Source: an uncultured Clostridia bacterium (GTDB taxonomy: Bacteria > Bacillota > Clostridia > TANB77 > CAG-508). Taken from it: a stretch of 64,000 bases of DNA. The notes below the pieces were generated by a model. That model did no database searches. It had not been told where the DNA came from and worked only from the letters and a program-made list of their open reading frames with translations. Where the stretch lies: assembly GCA_934130435.1 (NCBI GenBank), contig CAKOYB010000003.1, positions 95,507-159,506 of the forward strand, read 5' to 3'. A program made the position numbers and the translations under genes. Numbering within the stretch: position 1 is the stretch's first letter; each line of letters opens with the position of its first letter. Below are positions 53,775 through 63,240 of the stretch, piece by piece.

Positions 53775-54901
53775 TATAACTCTTCCTTAACTAAATTTAA
53801 AGCTTCCAAAATCACTTTATCCATATCAAAGTATTTATATTGTCCTAGTCTTCCTCCAAATATGACTTTATTGTCTTTATCAGCTAGTTCTTTATATTTA
53901 GCATACAACTTTGTGTTTTTCTCATCATTCATTGTATAATATGGTTCTTTTCCTTGTTCCCATGTATCTGGATATTCTCTAGTCACTATAGTTTTTTCTT
54001 TAGCTTTACCTTCTGCAATTTTTCCTAAGCTTGGTCCATATTCAAAATGTTTATGTTCAATTATTCTTGTATAAGGTATTTCATATTCGGTATAATTTAC
54101 AACAGCATTTCCCTGATAGTTTTCCATATCAAGTTCTTCTGTTTCAAATCTTAAACTTCTATATTCAAGTTCACCGAATTTATAATCATAATACTTATCT
54201 ATTGGTCCTGTAAAAATTATTTTATCAGCAATGTTTTCTAATTTTTCTCTGTTATCAAAGAAATCACAATTTAATCTTACTTCTATTCCTTCTAGCATTT
54301 TTTCAATTATTTTAGTATATCCACCCATTGGAATGCCTTGATATATGTCATTAAAATAGTTATTGTCATATATCATTCTTACTGGAAGTCTTTTTATTAT
54401 GGGACTTGGAAGCTCTGTTGCTCTTTTTCCCCATTGTTTTTCTGTATAACCCTTAACTAATTTTTCATAAATAGTTTTACCAACTAAACTTATAGCTTGT
54501 TCTTCTAGGTTTTTAGGCTCTGTTATTCCTGCTGTTTTCTTTTCTTCTTCTATTTTAGCCATAGCTTCTGCAGGTGTAACAACTCCCCATAATTTATTAA
54601 ATGTATTCATATTAAAAGGCATATTGTATAGTTCGTCTTTATATCTTGCAACAGGTGAATTTGTATATCTATTAAATTCTGCAAATTGATTTATGTATTC
54701 CCACACTTCTTTATTACTTGTATGGAAAATATGAGCTCCATATTTGTGTACATTTATTCCATCAACATTTTCTGTATAGATATTTCCTGCAACATTTGGA
54801 CGTTTATCAATAACTAAGCATTTTTTCCCTTTTTTATTTGCTTCATGTGCAAATACTGCACCAAACAAGCCTGAACCTACTACTAGATAATCATATTTCA
54901 T
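53774..54901 (-). CDS. glf: UDP-galactopyranose mutase
   Basis: 375 residues. The FAD-binding N terminus is VVGSGLFGAVFAHEA (near 6-20), followed by DKRPNVAGN. The substrate region contains HKYGAHIFHT and WGKRATELP with its arginine. The enzyme interconverts UDP-galactopyranose and UDP-galactofuranose, so the polysaccharide made here probably contains galactofuranose. It is coupled to VanZ downstream; a decayed gene lies upstream. Confidence 0.96.
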   Translation of the reverse strand: MKYDYLVVGSGLFGAVFAHEANKKGKKCLVIDKRPNVAGNIYTENVDGINVHKYGAHIFHTSNKEVWEYINQFAEFNRYTNSPVARYKDELYNMPFNMNTFNKLWGVVTPAEAMAKIEEEKKTAGITEPKNLEEQAISLVGKTIYEKLVKGYTEKQWGKRATELPSPIIKRLPVRMIYDNNYFNDIYQGIPMGGYTKIIEKMLEGIEVRLNCDFFDNREKLENIADKIIFTGPIDKYYDYKFGELEYRSLRFETEELDMENYQGNAVVNYTEYEIPYTRIIEHKHFEYGPSLGKIAEGKAKEKTIVTREYPDTWEQGKEPYYTMNDEKNTKLYAKYKELADKDNKVIFGGRLGQYKYFDMDKVILEALNLVKEEL

Positions 54902-54937
54902 ATTTTTTATCCTTTCAGAGAATATTTATAAATATTT

Positions 54938-55504
54938 TTAGTTAAATGTATTTTCTGATATTTTTATTACTATTATATTATTTATAATTTTTATAGAGCC
55001 ATTATTAGGATATATTGGCATATTTTTAAATTCTTCTGTTTTTGTTAAATTTTTATATTCTTCTGTTGAGCACATTTTAATTTTTATGCCCAAATATTTA
55101 TCAAAGAAATTGTAATTTTGTGTTATTCCATTATAATTATTCCATGTTTCATTATCATTGCTTATAAATCCATTTGATCTGTTAGTATCTCTTGCTTTAA
55201 ATCTTATTACATCACTAAATAACCATTTTTTATCTTTTGAATATTCGTCTAGTTCTGTTACTTTTCTATATATATATCATTAGCTACTGTATAATAATTT
55301 CTATAAGTTTCATGTCTACACATATAGGTAAAAGTATTCTCTAATATAAATGTAAAAGATAGTAATTATGTAAATATATTTATATGTATTTTCTACGGAT
55401 GTATATGATAATTCATTATAAATAATAGCAATAAATAAAATTACAATTATTATTCCTGGTCCTGTGACTAGATTTATTGTTGTACCTGGTGCAATCAAAT
55501 TCAT
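54938..55504 (-). pseudogene. Decayed membrane protein gene with two frameshifts
   Basis: Three blocks in successive frames read as one protein. Block one (from ATG 55504) begins MNLIAPGTTINLVTGPG with a membrane helix; block two (from about 55360) includes YMCRHETYRNYYTVAND; block three (from about 55265 to 54938) includes SDVIRFKARDTNR and ends ISENTFN. The first break lies near 55360 and the second in a TA repeat near 55268-55278. Neither break has a CGG codon, which sets it apart from the five intact split genes. It looks like the C-terminal part of a polytopic membrane protein; the N-terminal part is missing. Confidence 0.65.
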
Positions 55505-55528
55505 TATACTTATTCCTTTTAATTTTAT

Positions 55529-56614
55529 TTAAGGCAGTATTTTTTTTACTATTGGTATCTTTTTTAATACCATAACCACAAATAAACAGATTCCATATAT
55601 TGCCAAAGTTCCAAGTGTTCTAAATTGCCATGATGCAGTATTAATATTGAGTACATTTATATAATAATATTTAACAATCATATGTATCAAGTATATTCCA
55701 AAACTGCATCCTGCAATTTTTGAAATTACTTTTTGAACTTTTTCATTGTTCTTTATCTTCTCATTAATTTTTAAATCTTTAATAAATACAAAGATTGCTG
55801 AAGATAATAGCATACAGTGCCAAGATGAATATCCCCAAGTTTTTTCTACAACATATCCAGCATTTTTGCTTAATACAAATGTTGTAACATATCTATATAT
55901 AACTCCTAATATTGCTCCTATATAAAGAATAATCTTCCATTTTTTATTAATCTTTTCTTCTGATAAAAGATATCCAAGAATAACATAAATTACATATCCA
56001 GTAACAGGAACTTTAAACTGGCTATATAATGTAATTCCAATTACTGAACATATATTAGGCAACATTCCATTAAATATAAAAAATAATCCTACAGTCAACC
56101 ATAACGTCTTCTTATATTCTTTTTGGGTCAACAAAGAAAGTAATGGGATAATTAAATATATTCCTAATATTTCAAACATAAAATAATATGTTGATTCTTC
56201 TTTGTTACTGAAAAAAGCATTTAATAATTTTATTGGACTATTTACTGTTTCTATTGTCATACTCTTTCTAATAAATATTTTCCATACAAACATTATTGTA
56301 GCCCAAAATATAAATGGAATCAATACTTTTAAACATCTTTTTTTATAAAATTCCTTTGTATTATATCTTTCTCTATATTTTAAAAGATTAGCTCCTGATA
56401 TCATGAAAAACAATGGTACAGCAAAATAGCATATACACTCTATTATTAAACTTGTACTCCAAGCACGAATATTTGGATTACCATGAACAATTCCATTACA
56501 ATGCATCGCTATAACAGAAACAATTGCTATTATATTCAACATATCCAAATATACTATTCTTTTTCCTACGGAACTATGTTGGAATATAGGCTCAAGACTT
56601 TTGTTTTTTTCCAT
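55529..56614 (-). CDS. Membrane acyltransferase (acyltransferase 3 family)
   Basis: 361 residues with about ten helices. The family start RIVYLDMLNIIAIVSVIAMH (near 19-38) carries the active-site His, and FFMISGANLLKYR near 70-82 is typical. It probably adds acetyl or another acyl group to a surface glycan. AGAGGAG precedes ATG 56614. It is one of two unlike members of the family side by side here. Confidence 0.9.
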   Translation of the reverse strand: MEKNKSLEPIFQHSSVGKRIVYLDMLNIIAIVSVIAMHCNGIVHGNPNIRAWSTSLIIECICYFAVPLFFMISGANLLKYRERYNTKEFYKKRCLKVLIPFIFWATIMFVWKIFIRKSMTIETVNSPIKLLNAFFSNKEESTYYFMFEILGIYLIIPLLSLLTQKEYKKTLWLTVGLFFIFNGMLPNICSVIGITLYSQFKVPVTGYVIYVILGYLLSEEKINKKWKIILYIGAILGVIYRYVTTFVLSKNAGYVVEKTWGYSSWHCMLLSSAIFVFIKDLKINEKIKNNEKVQKVISKIAGCSFGIYLIHMIVKYYYINVLNINTASWQFRTLGTLAIYGICLFVVMVLKKIPIVKKILP

Positions 56615-56657
56615 TTTTCTCCTCTTCTCTTATTATATTTTTAACTAGATTTTTTCT

Positions 56658-57677
56658 TTATATGCTTTTGTTTGTCTTTGTACTCTTTTCAATTAATTTA
56701 TACACAATTTTCCTTGAAATTATTGAGTATAAAATCAAAGCACCTATATAAATTGATATTATTAAAATCGTACTAATATTTTTATGTAATATCTTGTTAT
56801 ATAAAAATGACGTTAAAATTATAAAACTTGCATGGTTTAGATACATTGTATAAGTTAGTTTACCAATATTACCAAATATCTTCCAATTTAAAAATTTGTA
56901 AGACAATGAATTTTTATTATTAGCTGCAAGAATAACTATAGGTATAAGTAATATTGAATACATTTCAAATTTATTTTGGAATATTATAATATAAAGTAAA
57001 CATGCATATGTTAAAATTTCAACAATTCTAGCTATTACCTTTTTTTCTTCTATATCTTTAAAATATTTAGTATCAACAAACTCAGATATTAATACCCCTA
57101 TGCAAATATCTGAAAATCCTCTTAATAATGGTAAATATATTCCATATACTGTATCCCAATTTTCTAATCCTTTTCCCATAGAATTTAATAGCGAAAATGT
57201 AAACACAATAGTTATTGGAGAAATTATTTTACTAAATGTTTCTTTATCTTTTTTTAATAATTCATATACTATATATCCTGCAAAGATTAAAACAGAAAGA
57301 TACCATAATGGATAATTAAACCCACCTCTAAATATTCCTATGTTTTGCATTAATGTTATTTCAGAAATTCCTTGAAATATGCAATCTACGCTTTTTTCTT
57401 TACCACTTTGAGCCATTTGCAAAATAAAACACAATATAAATGCCAATATATATTCAGGATACAATCTTTTTATTCTTTTAACTGTATATTGAAATGCAGT
57501 TTCATTATTATTTTTCTTGAAACTTTTGTATAAGAAAAATCCTGATAATATAAAGAAAAATTCCACTCCTATATAGCCTGTTGAAATAATTTTTGTATCC
57601 AATATTCCTTGAAAATGGTGCAAACAAATAATAAGTGTAAAAATTATTCTATAAAAATCTAATATATTATTTCTCAT
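56658..57677 (-). CDS. Membrane acyltransferase (acyltransferase 3 family)
   Basis: 339 residues with about ten helices. The start ILDFYRIIFTLIICLHHFQG (near 5-24) contains the catalytic His pair, and GVEFFFILSGFFLYKSF near 37-53 is the next block. The likely role is glycan O-acylation. The ATG at 57677 has no clear ribosome binding site; the flippase gene upstream ends just 16 bases away, so re-initiation may serve. Confidence 0.9.
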   Translation of the reverse strand: MRNNILDFYRIIFTLIICLHHFQGILDTKIISTGYIGVEFFFILSGFFLYKSFKKNNNETAFQYTVKRIKRLYPEYILAFILCFILQMAQSGKEKSVDCIFQGISEITLMQNIGIFRGGFNYPLWYLSVLIFAGYIVYELLKKDKETFSKIISPITIVFTFSLLNSMGKGLENWDTVYGIYLPLLRGFSDICIGVLISEFVDTKYFKDIEEKKVIARIVEILTYACLLYIIIFQNKFEMYSILLIPIVILAANNKNSLSYKFLNWKIFGNIGKLTYTMYLNHASFIILTSFLYNKILHKNISTILIISIYIGALILYSIISRKIVYKLIEKSTKTNKSI

Positions 57678-57692
57678 AATTTAAAGTAATAT

Positions 57693-59237
57693 TTACTTTT
57701 CACTTCCTTTCATTATTTTGCCTTTTATTGTTCTAATAACATTTTGTTTTTCTTCTTTTGAGAACAAAACAACAAATGATAATAAATAACCTATAATTGC
57801 CGCAATTCCTACACTAAATATAAATGTTTTACATGTATTTAAAATAAGTGGTTTCTTTATTATTTCAAATATTATCATTATCATTATCAAACATCCTGTA
57901 TTCTTTAAAAATTGCCCTAAAAAGGCATTCCATTTTATCCTTAAGTTTTTAGCTGCATTTATATTATTAAATACTATAACTTTTAATATCCAATATATAG
58001 AGCTAACCCCTGCTACAGCATAAATGCCTAGATCTGTAAATTTAAGCAACGCAATTGTTGTTATTGTACTAAGCGCACTTATTATTAGTGTTGCTATAAC
58101 TGGCCTTCTCAATTTATTCGTTACTGTATCTAATATAAAAAGGCTGTAATTACTAACACTAACGACATATGGCAGCAATGACAAAATTGACAAAATTTGT
58201 ATTTTATTTATATTTTCAATGTTTTCATTTCCTAACCACAATATAAAAAAATCTTTACCAAATATTATAAATCCTGCTATAGGAACTATCATTATAAAAG
58301 CAATTATCTTAGTTGAAAAATTAACTTCTTGAACAAGTTCTCTTATTCTTCTTTTGGAATATAATATAATAAATCTTGGACTAAAAATATTTGCTATTGT
58401 ACTCAATAAATTTTCTATTGTAGTCGGAATTATTTTAGCAATAGATAACAATCCCATTGCATCAGCTCCAATAAACAAATTAGCAATCAACAAATCTAAT
58501 CCTGTAAGCAAAACCTTGCTCAGATTGTTTATAGAATTCCAAATTCCAGATTTCATGAGAGTCCATATTGACGCTTTATCAAAGTTCTTTATATTTATTT
58601 TTAGTTGTGGCATTAGTCTTTTTGTTAGTCTTATATTTGCTAAAAATATAAACAAAGTAAAAATAACACCGCCTATAGTTATATAATATATTTTTGGTTC
58701 TAATAAACTAAATACTATTATTAAAAATATAGCTTTAATTATGTTTCCTATAATATTTCTTACAGCTTCTAAATCTAGTCTATCTTTTACATAAGTTGCA
58801 ATTGTAAATATTGTACTCATTATAGATAAAACTAAATTAATAAAAGCAAATATAAACGTTATTTTTACATTCTTTTCTAATTCTATTGGTATATCTAATA
58901 AATTATTAATATTTATAATAAATATTATTGAAAAAACAACTATGATACTAGACATAATTATATTCATAAAAAATACTGATGAATAGTATTTATTAGCCTT
59001 TTCCATATTTCCTTTTGTTATTTCATATGTTATAAATCTACTTGCCATAGAATTTATTATTACAGTAAATATATTCGCATAACTAATAAAGTTATTAGAT
59101 AAACCAATAAAACCATATGCTGTCGTTCCAACTTTTTCTGTTATTATTGGTGTTAATATAAAACTAATTCCTAATTGTAATGCAAATGATATTATGTTTG
59201 ATATTAAATTTATAATTAATCTCTTTTTCTTTTCCAT
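57693..59237 (-). CDS. Polysaccharide flippase (Wzx/MOP family)
   Basis: 514 residues with 12-14 membrane helices. The N terminus LIINLISNIISFALQLGISFILTP and the segment GTTAYGFIGLSNNFI are typical of oligosaccharide flippases. It probably moves lipid-linked repeat units to the outer face. ATG 59237 follows AGGAG; the longer frame from 59279 overlaps the deacetylase-like gene. It connects the synthesis genes upstream to the modifying genes downstream. Confidence 0.92.
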   Translation of the reverse strand: MEKKKRLIINLISNIISFALQLGISFILTPIITEKVGTTAYGFIGLSNNFISYANIFTVIINSMASRFITYEITKGNMEKANKYYSSVFFMNIIMSSIIVVFSIIFIININNLLDIPIELEKNVKITFIFAFINLVLSIMSTIFTIATYVKDRLDLEAVRNIIGNIIKAIFLIIVFSLLEPKIYYITIGGVIFTLFIFLANIRLTKRLMPQLKINIKNFDKASIWTLMKSGIWNSINNLSKVLLTGLDLLIANLFIGADAMGLLSIAKIIPTTIENLLSTIANIFSPRFIILYSKRRIRELVQEVNFSTKIIAFIMIVPIAGFIIFGKDFFILWLGNENIENINKIQILSILSLLPYVVSVSNYSLFILDTVTNKLRRPVIATLIISALSTITTIALLKFTDLGIYAVAGVSSIYWILKVIVFNNINAAKNLRIKWNAFLGQFLKNTGCLIMIMIIFEIIKKPLILNTCKTFIFSVGIAAIIGYLLSFVVLFSKEEKQNVIRTIKGKIMKGSEK

Positions 59238-59244
59238 TTTTCTC

Positions 59245-60135
59245 CTAATTCTTATATGGATAATCAAAACTATATCCATGTTCTATTGCATACTTACATA
59301 TTTTTTCTATTTTATATTTTGTTGTTATTGAATTTTTGAAACTATCAAATATCCATTCATGTGTAAAAATAATTAGGTTTTTGTCATTCATTTCAGATAA
59401 CATCTTATTTATATTTTTATTACTAATATTTTCTAATCTAAAATCTGTGTTATAAATTTCAATTTTATTATCTTCATCATAATAGTATTCATTTTTGAAT
59501 AATTCTATATTTTGTTCTTCGTTTAAATAGTAATCCAATCTATTTTCTGTATCTGCACCTAACAAACTAAAATCTTTAATATTATCTTTTAAAAGTTTCG
59601 CGTTTTTTTCATTTAAAAGAAATCTTTCTAATCTAAATATGTTGGTTATACTTTTTTCGCCAACAATTCTTTTTAGATTTTCAATTACTAAATTATAATC
59701 TTCTACAATTTGTACATTATCAGTGTTGTAATTAGAATTACCATTTAGAGCATGAAATCCAAATTTAAGCCATGATGAATTTTGTTCAAACTCTTCCTTA
59801 TATTTGCTCGTACAATTACTTATGTCAAATGAATCATTATTTTCAAATACATATAGAGAAAATTTACAACCATATTCTGAATTTAAATGTTTTAAATATT
59901 TCAATAATTTGTTTTCGAAAATTGACTTATATTTATCTTGATTTTTATCTAAATCGTAAAACATATTGATACAGTCATCTATACTAAAATGTACATAAGC
60001 ATTATTCTTATTATTTTCTACATTTAATGTTTTATATTTTTTTATTTCATATTTTTGATAGCCATAAAATAGAAAAAGTATAAATGTAATGCTTATTATT
60101 AATATTGTAATAATTACTTTGACTTTTTTATTCAT
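59245..60135 (-). CDS. Polysaccharide deacetylase-like (NodB fold) membrane protein
   Basis: 296 residues. A membrane anchor (about 8-25) is followed by a domain with HFSIDDC (near 49-55, holding the Asp pair), FGFHALNG (near 126-133) and a C-terminal IIFTHEW, arranged as in NodB-type deacetylases. The pattern is divergent, so activity and substrate (N-acetyl sugar or other) are uncertain. It overlaps the end of the radical SAM gene by eight bases, indicating tight coupling. Confidence 0.72.
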   Translation of the reverse strand: MNKKVKVIITILIISITFILFLFYGYQKYEIKKYKTLNVENNKNNAYVHFSIDDCINMFYDLDKNQDKYKSIFENKLLKYLKHLNSEYGCKFSLYVFENNDSFDISNCTSKYKEEFEQNSSWLKFGFHALNGNSNYNTDNVQIVEDYNLVIENLKRIVGEKSITNIFRLERFLLNEKNAKLLKDNIKDFSLLGADTENRLDYYLNEEQNIELFKNEYYYDEDNKIEIYNTDFRLENISNKNINKMLSEMNDKNLIIFTHEWIFDSFKNSITTKYKIEKICKYAIEHGYSFDYPYKN

Positions 60136-61228
60136 TTTCTTTTATCACTTTCTTTATTTTGTGCTTAATTTTTTGAAAATCTCTAAATTGTTTACTTTTC
60201 TTATTAAATTTCTTTTTTTGTTTGTCATCCAAAGTATTATTAGATTCACTTAATTTTGTTGACATGAAATCAGCCATTTTTCTTGCTACCCAGTCTCCAT
60301 TTTCTGTTTTTCTATTTCTTTCTTTTTCAAATGTTGGTGTTTTCATTTCTGGTATATCTCCAAATGCTAAAAAGGCATGTCCATTCCAACAATGTGCATC
60401 TAAACAATTACATCCAATAGGTATCTCTTTTATTGGTGCATTTACATCTTCAAAAATGTTTTGCAGTTTTCTTCCTCTATAACATTGTCTTAATGTTCCA
60501 TCTACTAATTGTAGTGTATATGACCATGCACCTGCATAACAAAATTCTTTTCTTTCTTCTCCAAATATATCAATTTTAAAATTAAATAGTTCAGAGTCAA
60601 AAGTTTCCCAGGTTTTAATGAACTCTTCTTTTGGTAACTTACTCATTAATGGAACATTTCCATTTTCTATTCTGCAAACTGTAATATGTGGTAGTGCCCC
60701 TATTTCTCCCATACATTCTTCTTTTATCTCTTCAATATATGGTATATATTCGTCACTTGGTGTTACTTCTACTGTAAATGAAATACCATTTTCTTTCATT
60801 TTTCTTACATTATCAAAGAATTTTGAAGTTAATTTTAATCTTTTTAATTCCAAGAAATGATAAGAAAATTTTATAAATAAGTGTTCTTTTAATTCATCTG
60901 GCCACTCTGCCATTTCATTAAATTTAGGAGTTATTGTACCATTTGTTACAATCATACAATAATGACCCTCTGCTAATAATTCTTTTATTATTGGAAGCAA
61001 CTCTTTGCATAATAATGTTTCTCCAGCACCACAAAAGTTTAACATTAATGGACCTCCCCATCTTTTTTGGGATAATGCTTTTCTTATTAGTTCTGGACTA
61101 TATTTTATCTCTTTCGAATTTTTCTCTTGTTTCCAACCTTCCCATGTTGAGATATAACAATATTTACATTTAAAATTACAATTATATACTGGTACAAAAC
61201 AGTCTATAAATTTTTTTATTTTATCCAT
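60128..61228 (-). CDS. Radical SAM protein of the polysaccharide locus
   Basis: 366 residues. The SAM cluster motif is C17-x3-C21-x2-C24 (CNFKCKYC). LMLNFCGAGETLL near 57-69 fits the second SAM-binding strand. The C-terminal part has further cysteines (CNCLDAHCWNGH near 277-288), so an auxiliary cluster as in SPASM or twitch proteins is possible. Radical SAM enzymes in glycan clusters can modify sugars or act on peptides; the substrate is unknown. Overlaps of eight bases with both neighbours tie it firmly to this operon. Confidence 0.88.
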   Translation of the reverse strand: MDKIKKFIDCFVPVYNCNFKCKYCYISTWEGWKQEKNSKEIKYSPELIRKALSQKRWGGPLMLNFCGAGETLLCKELLPIIKELLAEGHYCMIVTNGTITPKFNEMAEWPDELKEHLFIKFSYHFLELKRLKLTSKFFDNVRKMKENGISFTVEVTPSDEYIPYIEEIKEECMGEIGALPHITVCRIENGNVPLMSKLPKEEFIKTWETFDSELFNFKIDIFGEERKEFCYAGAWSYTLQLVDGTLRQCYRGRKLQNIFEDVNAPIKEIPIGCNCLDAHCWNGHAFLAFGDIPEMKTPTFEKERNRKTENGDWVARKMADFMSTKLSESNNTLDDKQKKKFNKKSKQFRDFQKIKHKIKKVIKENE

Positions 61229-62252
61229 TTTTATCTCCCTCTATAATTTCATTCTTCATCTTTACAAATGCTTTATCTAAATTTAATTCTTTACTACATT
61301 CTTTTTGCTCTACATTATATTCTTTGATATACTCAATATTTGAAAGCCATTTTTTATATGTTTCACTAATTTTTTTGTTTGTATTATCTACAAAATAACA
61401 TCTTGTTTCAACTAAATATGCAAAAATCATTGCATGAAGTCTATTAGTATATATTGTTTTACAATCTGCTATTTTTTCTAGCGTTTTAAACAATAACTTA
61501 TATCTGGCTTCATATATAAAATCTTTTCTATCCAATACTGTATCGAATATTATTTTATCATCATTTTGCGTCAAACTTAATATTTCCTCTTTTATTTTTA
61601 GTTTTGTCAAGTCTTCTTCTTTATCATTTCTAAAGCAAATTCCTATTTTATCTTTTTTATCTTGATTAATATCAATTTTGTTTTTTAATGATAATACTAT
61701 ATCTGGTGATAATTTGACTTTTTCTTCTCCAAATAATTTCTTCATTTTTTTATATGATTTTTCTTCTCTCGCATAAATCAAAATATTTTTATGTTTTTTT
61801 ATTGTTTTTATTGTTTTATTTAATGATTTTTTTCCTTTGGCATCATTTGAAAAATCTATAGTTTGTGGAAAGCTAATTATATAGTTATTCTTAAAGTTGT
61901 TTATAACTGTTCTTCTTAAATCTTCATAATACTCATATATGTTCCCCATATTTCCACCGCCAACAATAGTAATAATGTCATTTTTATTTGTTATTTTTTT
62001 CACAAATTTTAATAATGTTATTGTCTTATCTGCTGGAACTTCTATAATTTTATATTGAGGGTAACATTCCTTTAAAAATTCTTTTTGTGCATATGTAATA
62101 GCAATGTCTCCTAAATTAGGATAGTCTGCTGCAAGAAAAATAAAGACTTTTTTATCTTCTTTACTTATATTTTTTATTTCTTCATTACTTATATTTATTT
62201 TATATATTTTCCATAAACTTGGAAATTTTGTTCTTAAAAACTTTTTTATCAT
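61221..62252 (-). CDS. Polysaccharide pyruvyl transferase family protein
   Basis: 343 residues. The pattern NLGDIAITYAQKEFL near 43-57, the glycine loop TIVGGGNMGN near 93-102 and the C-terminal TNRLHAMIFAYL block mark the family. Members add pyruvate ketal to sugars from phosphoenolpyruvate. With the other genes this suggests an acidic, pyruvylated glycan. It follows the GT2 gene by four bases. Confidence 0.9.
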   Translation of the reverse strand: MIKKFLRTKFPSLWKIYKINISNEEIKNISKEDKKVFIFLAADYPNLGDIAITYAQKEFLKECYPQYKIIEVPADKTITLLKFVKKITNKNDIITIVGGGNMGNIYEYYEDLRRTVINNFKNNYIISFPQTIDFSNDAKGKKSLNKTIKTIKKHKNILIYAREEKSYKKMKKLFGEEKVKLSPDIVLSLKNKIDINQDKKDKIGICFRNDKEEDLTKLKIKEEILSLTQNDDKIIFDTVLDRKDFIYEARYKLLFKTLEKIADCKTIYTNRLHAMIFAYLVETRCYFVDNTNKKISETYKKWLSNIEYIKEYNVEQKECSKELNLDKAFVKMKNEIIEGDKNG

Positions 62253-62256
62253 AAAT

Positions 62257-63237
62257 TTAATTTCCTTTAATTTTTCTTTTCAATTTCACGTACATTTTAT
62301 AGGCTATTCTATTTTCGTAAAATAATTGTAGTGATTTATCACCTTTGATCTCTGAATTTTTTTTGTTTTCTTTATATATTTTTTTATATTTTGCATAATA
62401 TTCTACATATTTTTTGCTATTATATAAATTTTTATATCCGCCAAGTATTGCCAAAAAATATAATGTTTTGACATTATACATATTATCTAATTCTATTATT
62501 TCTTTAAATTCAGAATATTTTTCCATAAGATATTTATTTCTATCAAAGAAAGCAAATTCTTGATCATTTATTCTTTTTTCTGTTATATTTCCTAAAATGC
62601 TTGTTTCTCTTTGTATATAATGATAAAGAGATGTGTTTTGATACACTATCTTATTTGCTTTTTCAAACAGTTTATATGTTGTACTTACATCCTCCATCAA
62701 TTGTCCTTTAGGATATTCAATTCCTCCAAAAAGACTTGCTTTGTATAATTTATTCCATGCATGATTTGTCAAAATATCTTGTTTTATCAAACTCTTTAAC
62801 GCTTCTTTTGAATTGAATTCTATAATTTCATTATTATATTTTTTGGTTGATAGTATATTTTGAAAATCATCTTCCTCAACGAATTCGCATACAGATATAT
62901 CTGAATTTGTTTTAATAATATCCTTATATAGAACTTCAATCATATTTTTTTCTATCCAGTCATCTGAATCAATACATACAATATATTTACCTTTTGCAAT
63001 TTTTATTCCATTATTTCTTGCATCAGACAATCCACCATTCTTTTGGTGAATTGTACGGATTCTTTCATCTTTTTTTCGAAATTCTTCTATTATATCTCCA
63101 CAATTATCTGGCGAACCATCATCTACAAGTATTATGTCTAAATTATTATAAGTTTGTTCCAAAATACTTTCTACGCATTTTTTCAAATATTTTTCTACTT
63201 TATATATTGGTACTATTACACTAATTAAATCATCCAT
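62257..63237 (-). CDS. Glycosyltransferase family 2
   Basis: 326 residues. The GT-A fold starts ISVIVPIYKVEKYLKKCVESI and has DDGS near 37-40 and the metal-binding DSDDW near 92-96. It is an inverting transferase acting on a lipid-linked glycan; donor and acceptor cannot be told. It lies between the partial GT4 gene and the pyruvyl transferase gene. Confidence 0.93.
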   Translation of the reverse strand: MDDLISVIVPIYKVEKYLKKCVESILEQTYNNLDIILVDDGSPDNCGDIIEEFRKKDERIRTIHQKNGGLSDARNNGIKIAKGKYIVCIDSDDWIEKNMIEVLYKDIIKTNSDISVCEFVEEDDFQNILSTKKYNNEIIEFNSKEALKSLIKQDILTNHAWNKLYKASLFGGIEYPKGQLMEDVSTTYKLFEKANKIVYQNTSLYHYIQRETSILGNITEKRINDQEFAFFDRNKYLMEKYSEFKEIIELDNMYNVKTLYFLAILGGYKNLYNSKKYVEYYAKYKKIYKENKKNSEIKGDKSLQLFYENRIAYKMYVKLKRKIKGN

Positions 63238-63240
63238 TTT

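Noticed and set aside
55316..55504. A separate 62-residue membrane protein
   Set aside because: Its sequence continues in other frames to form one larger decayed protein.
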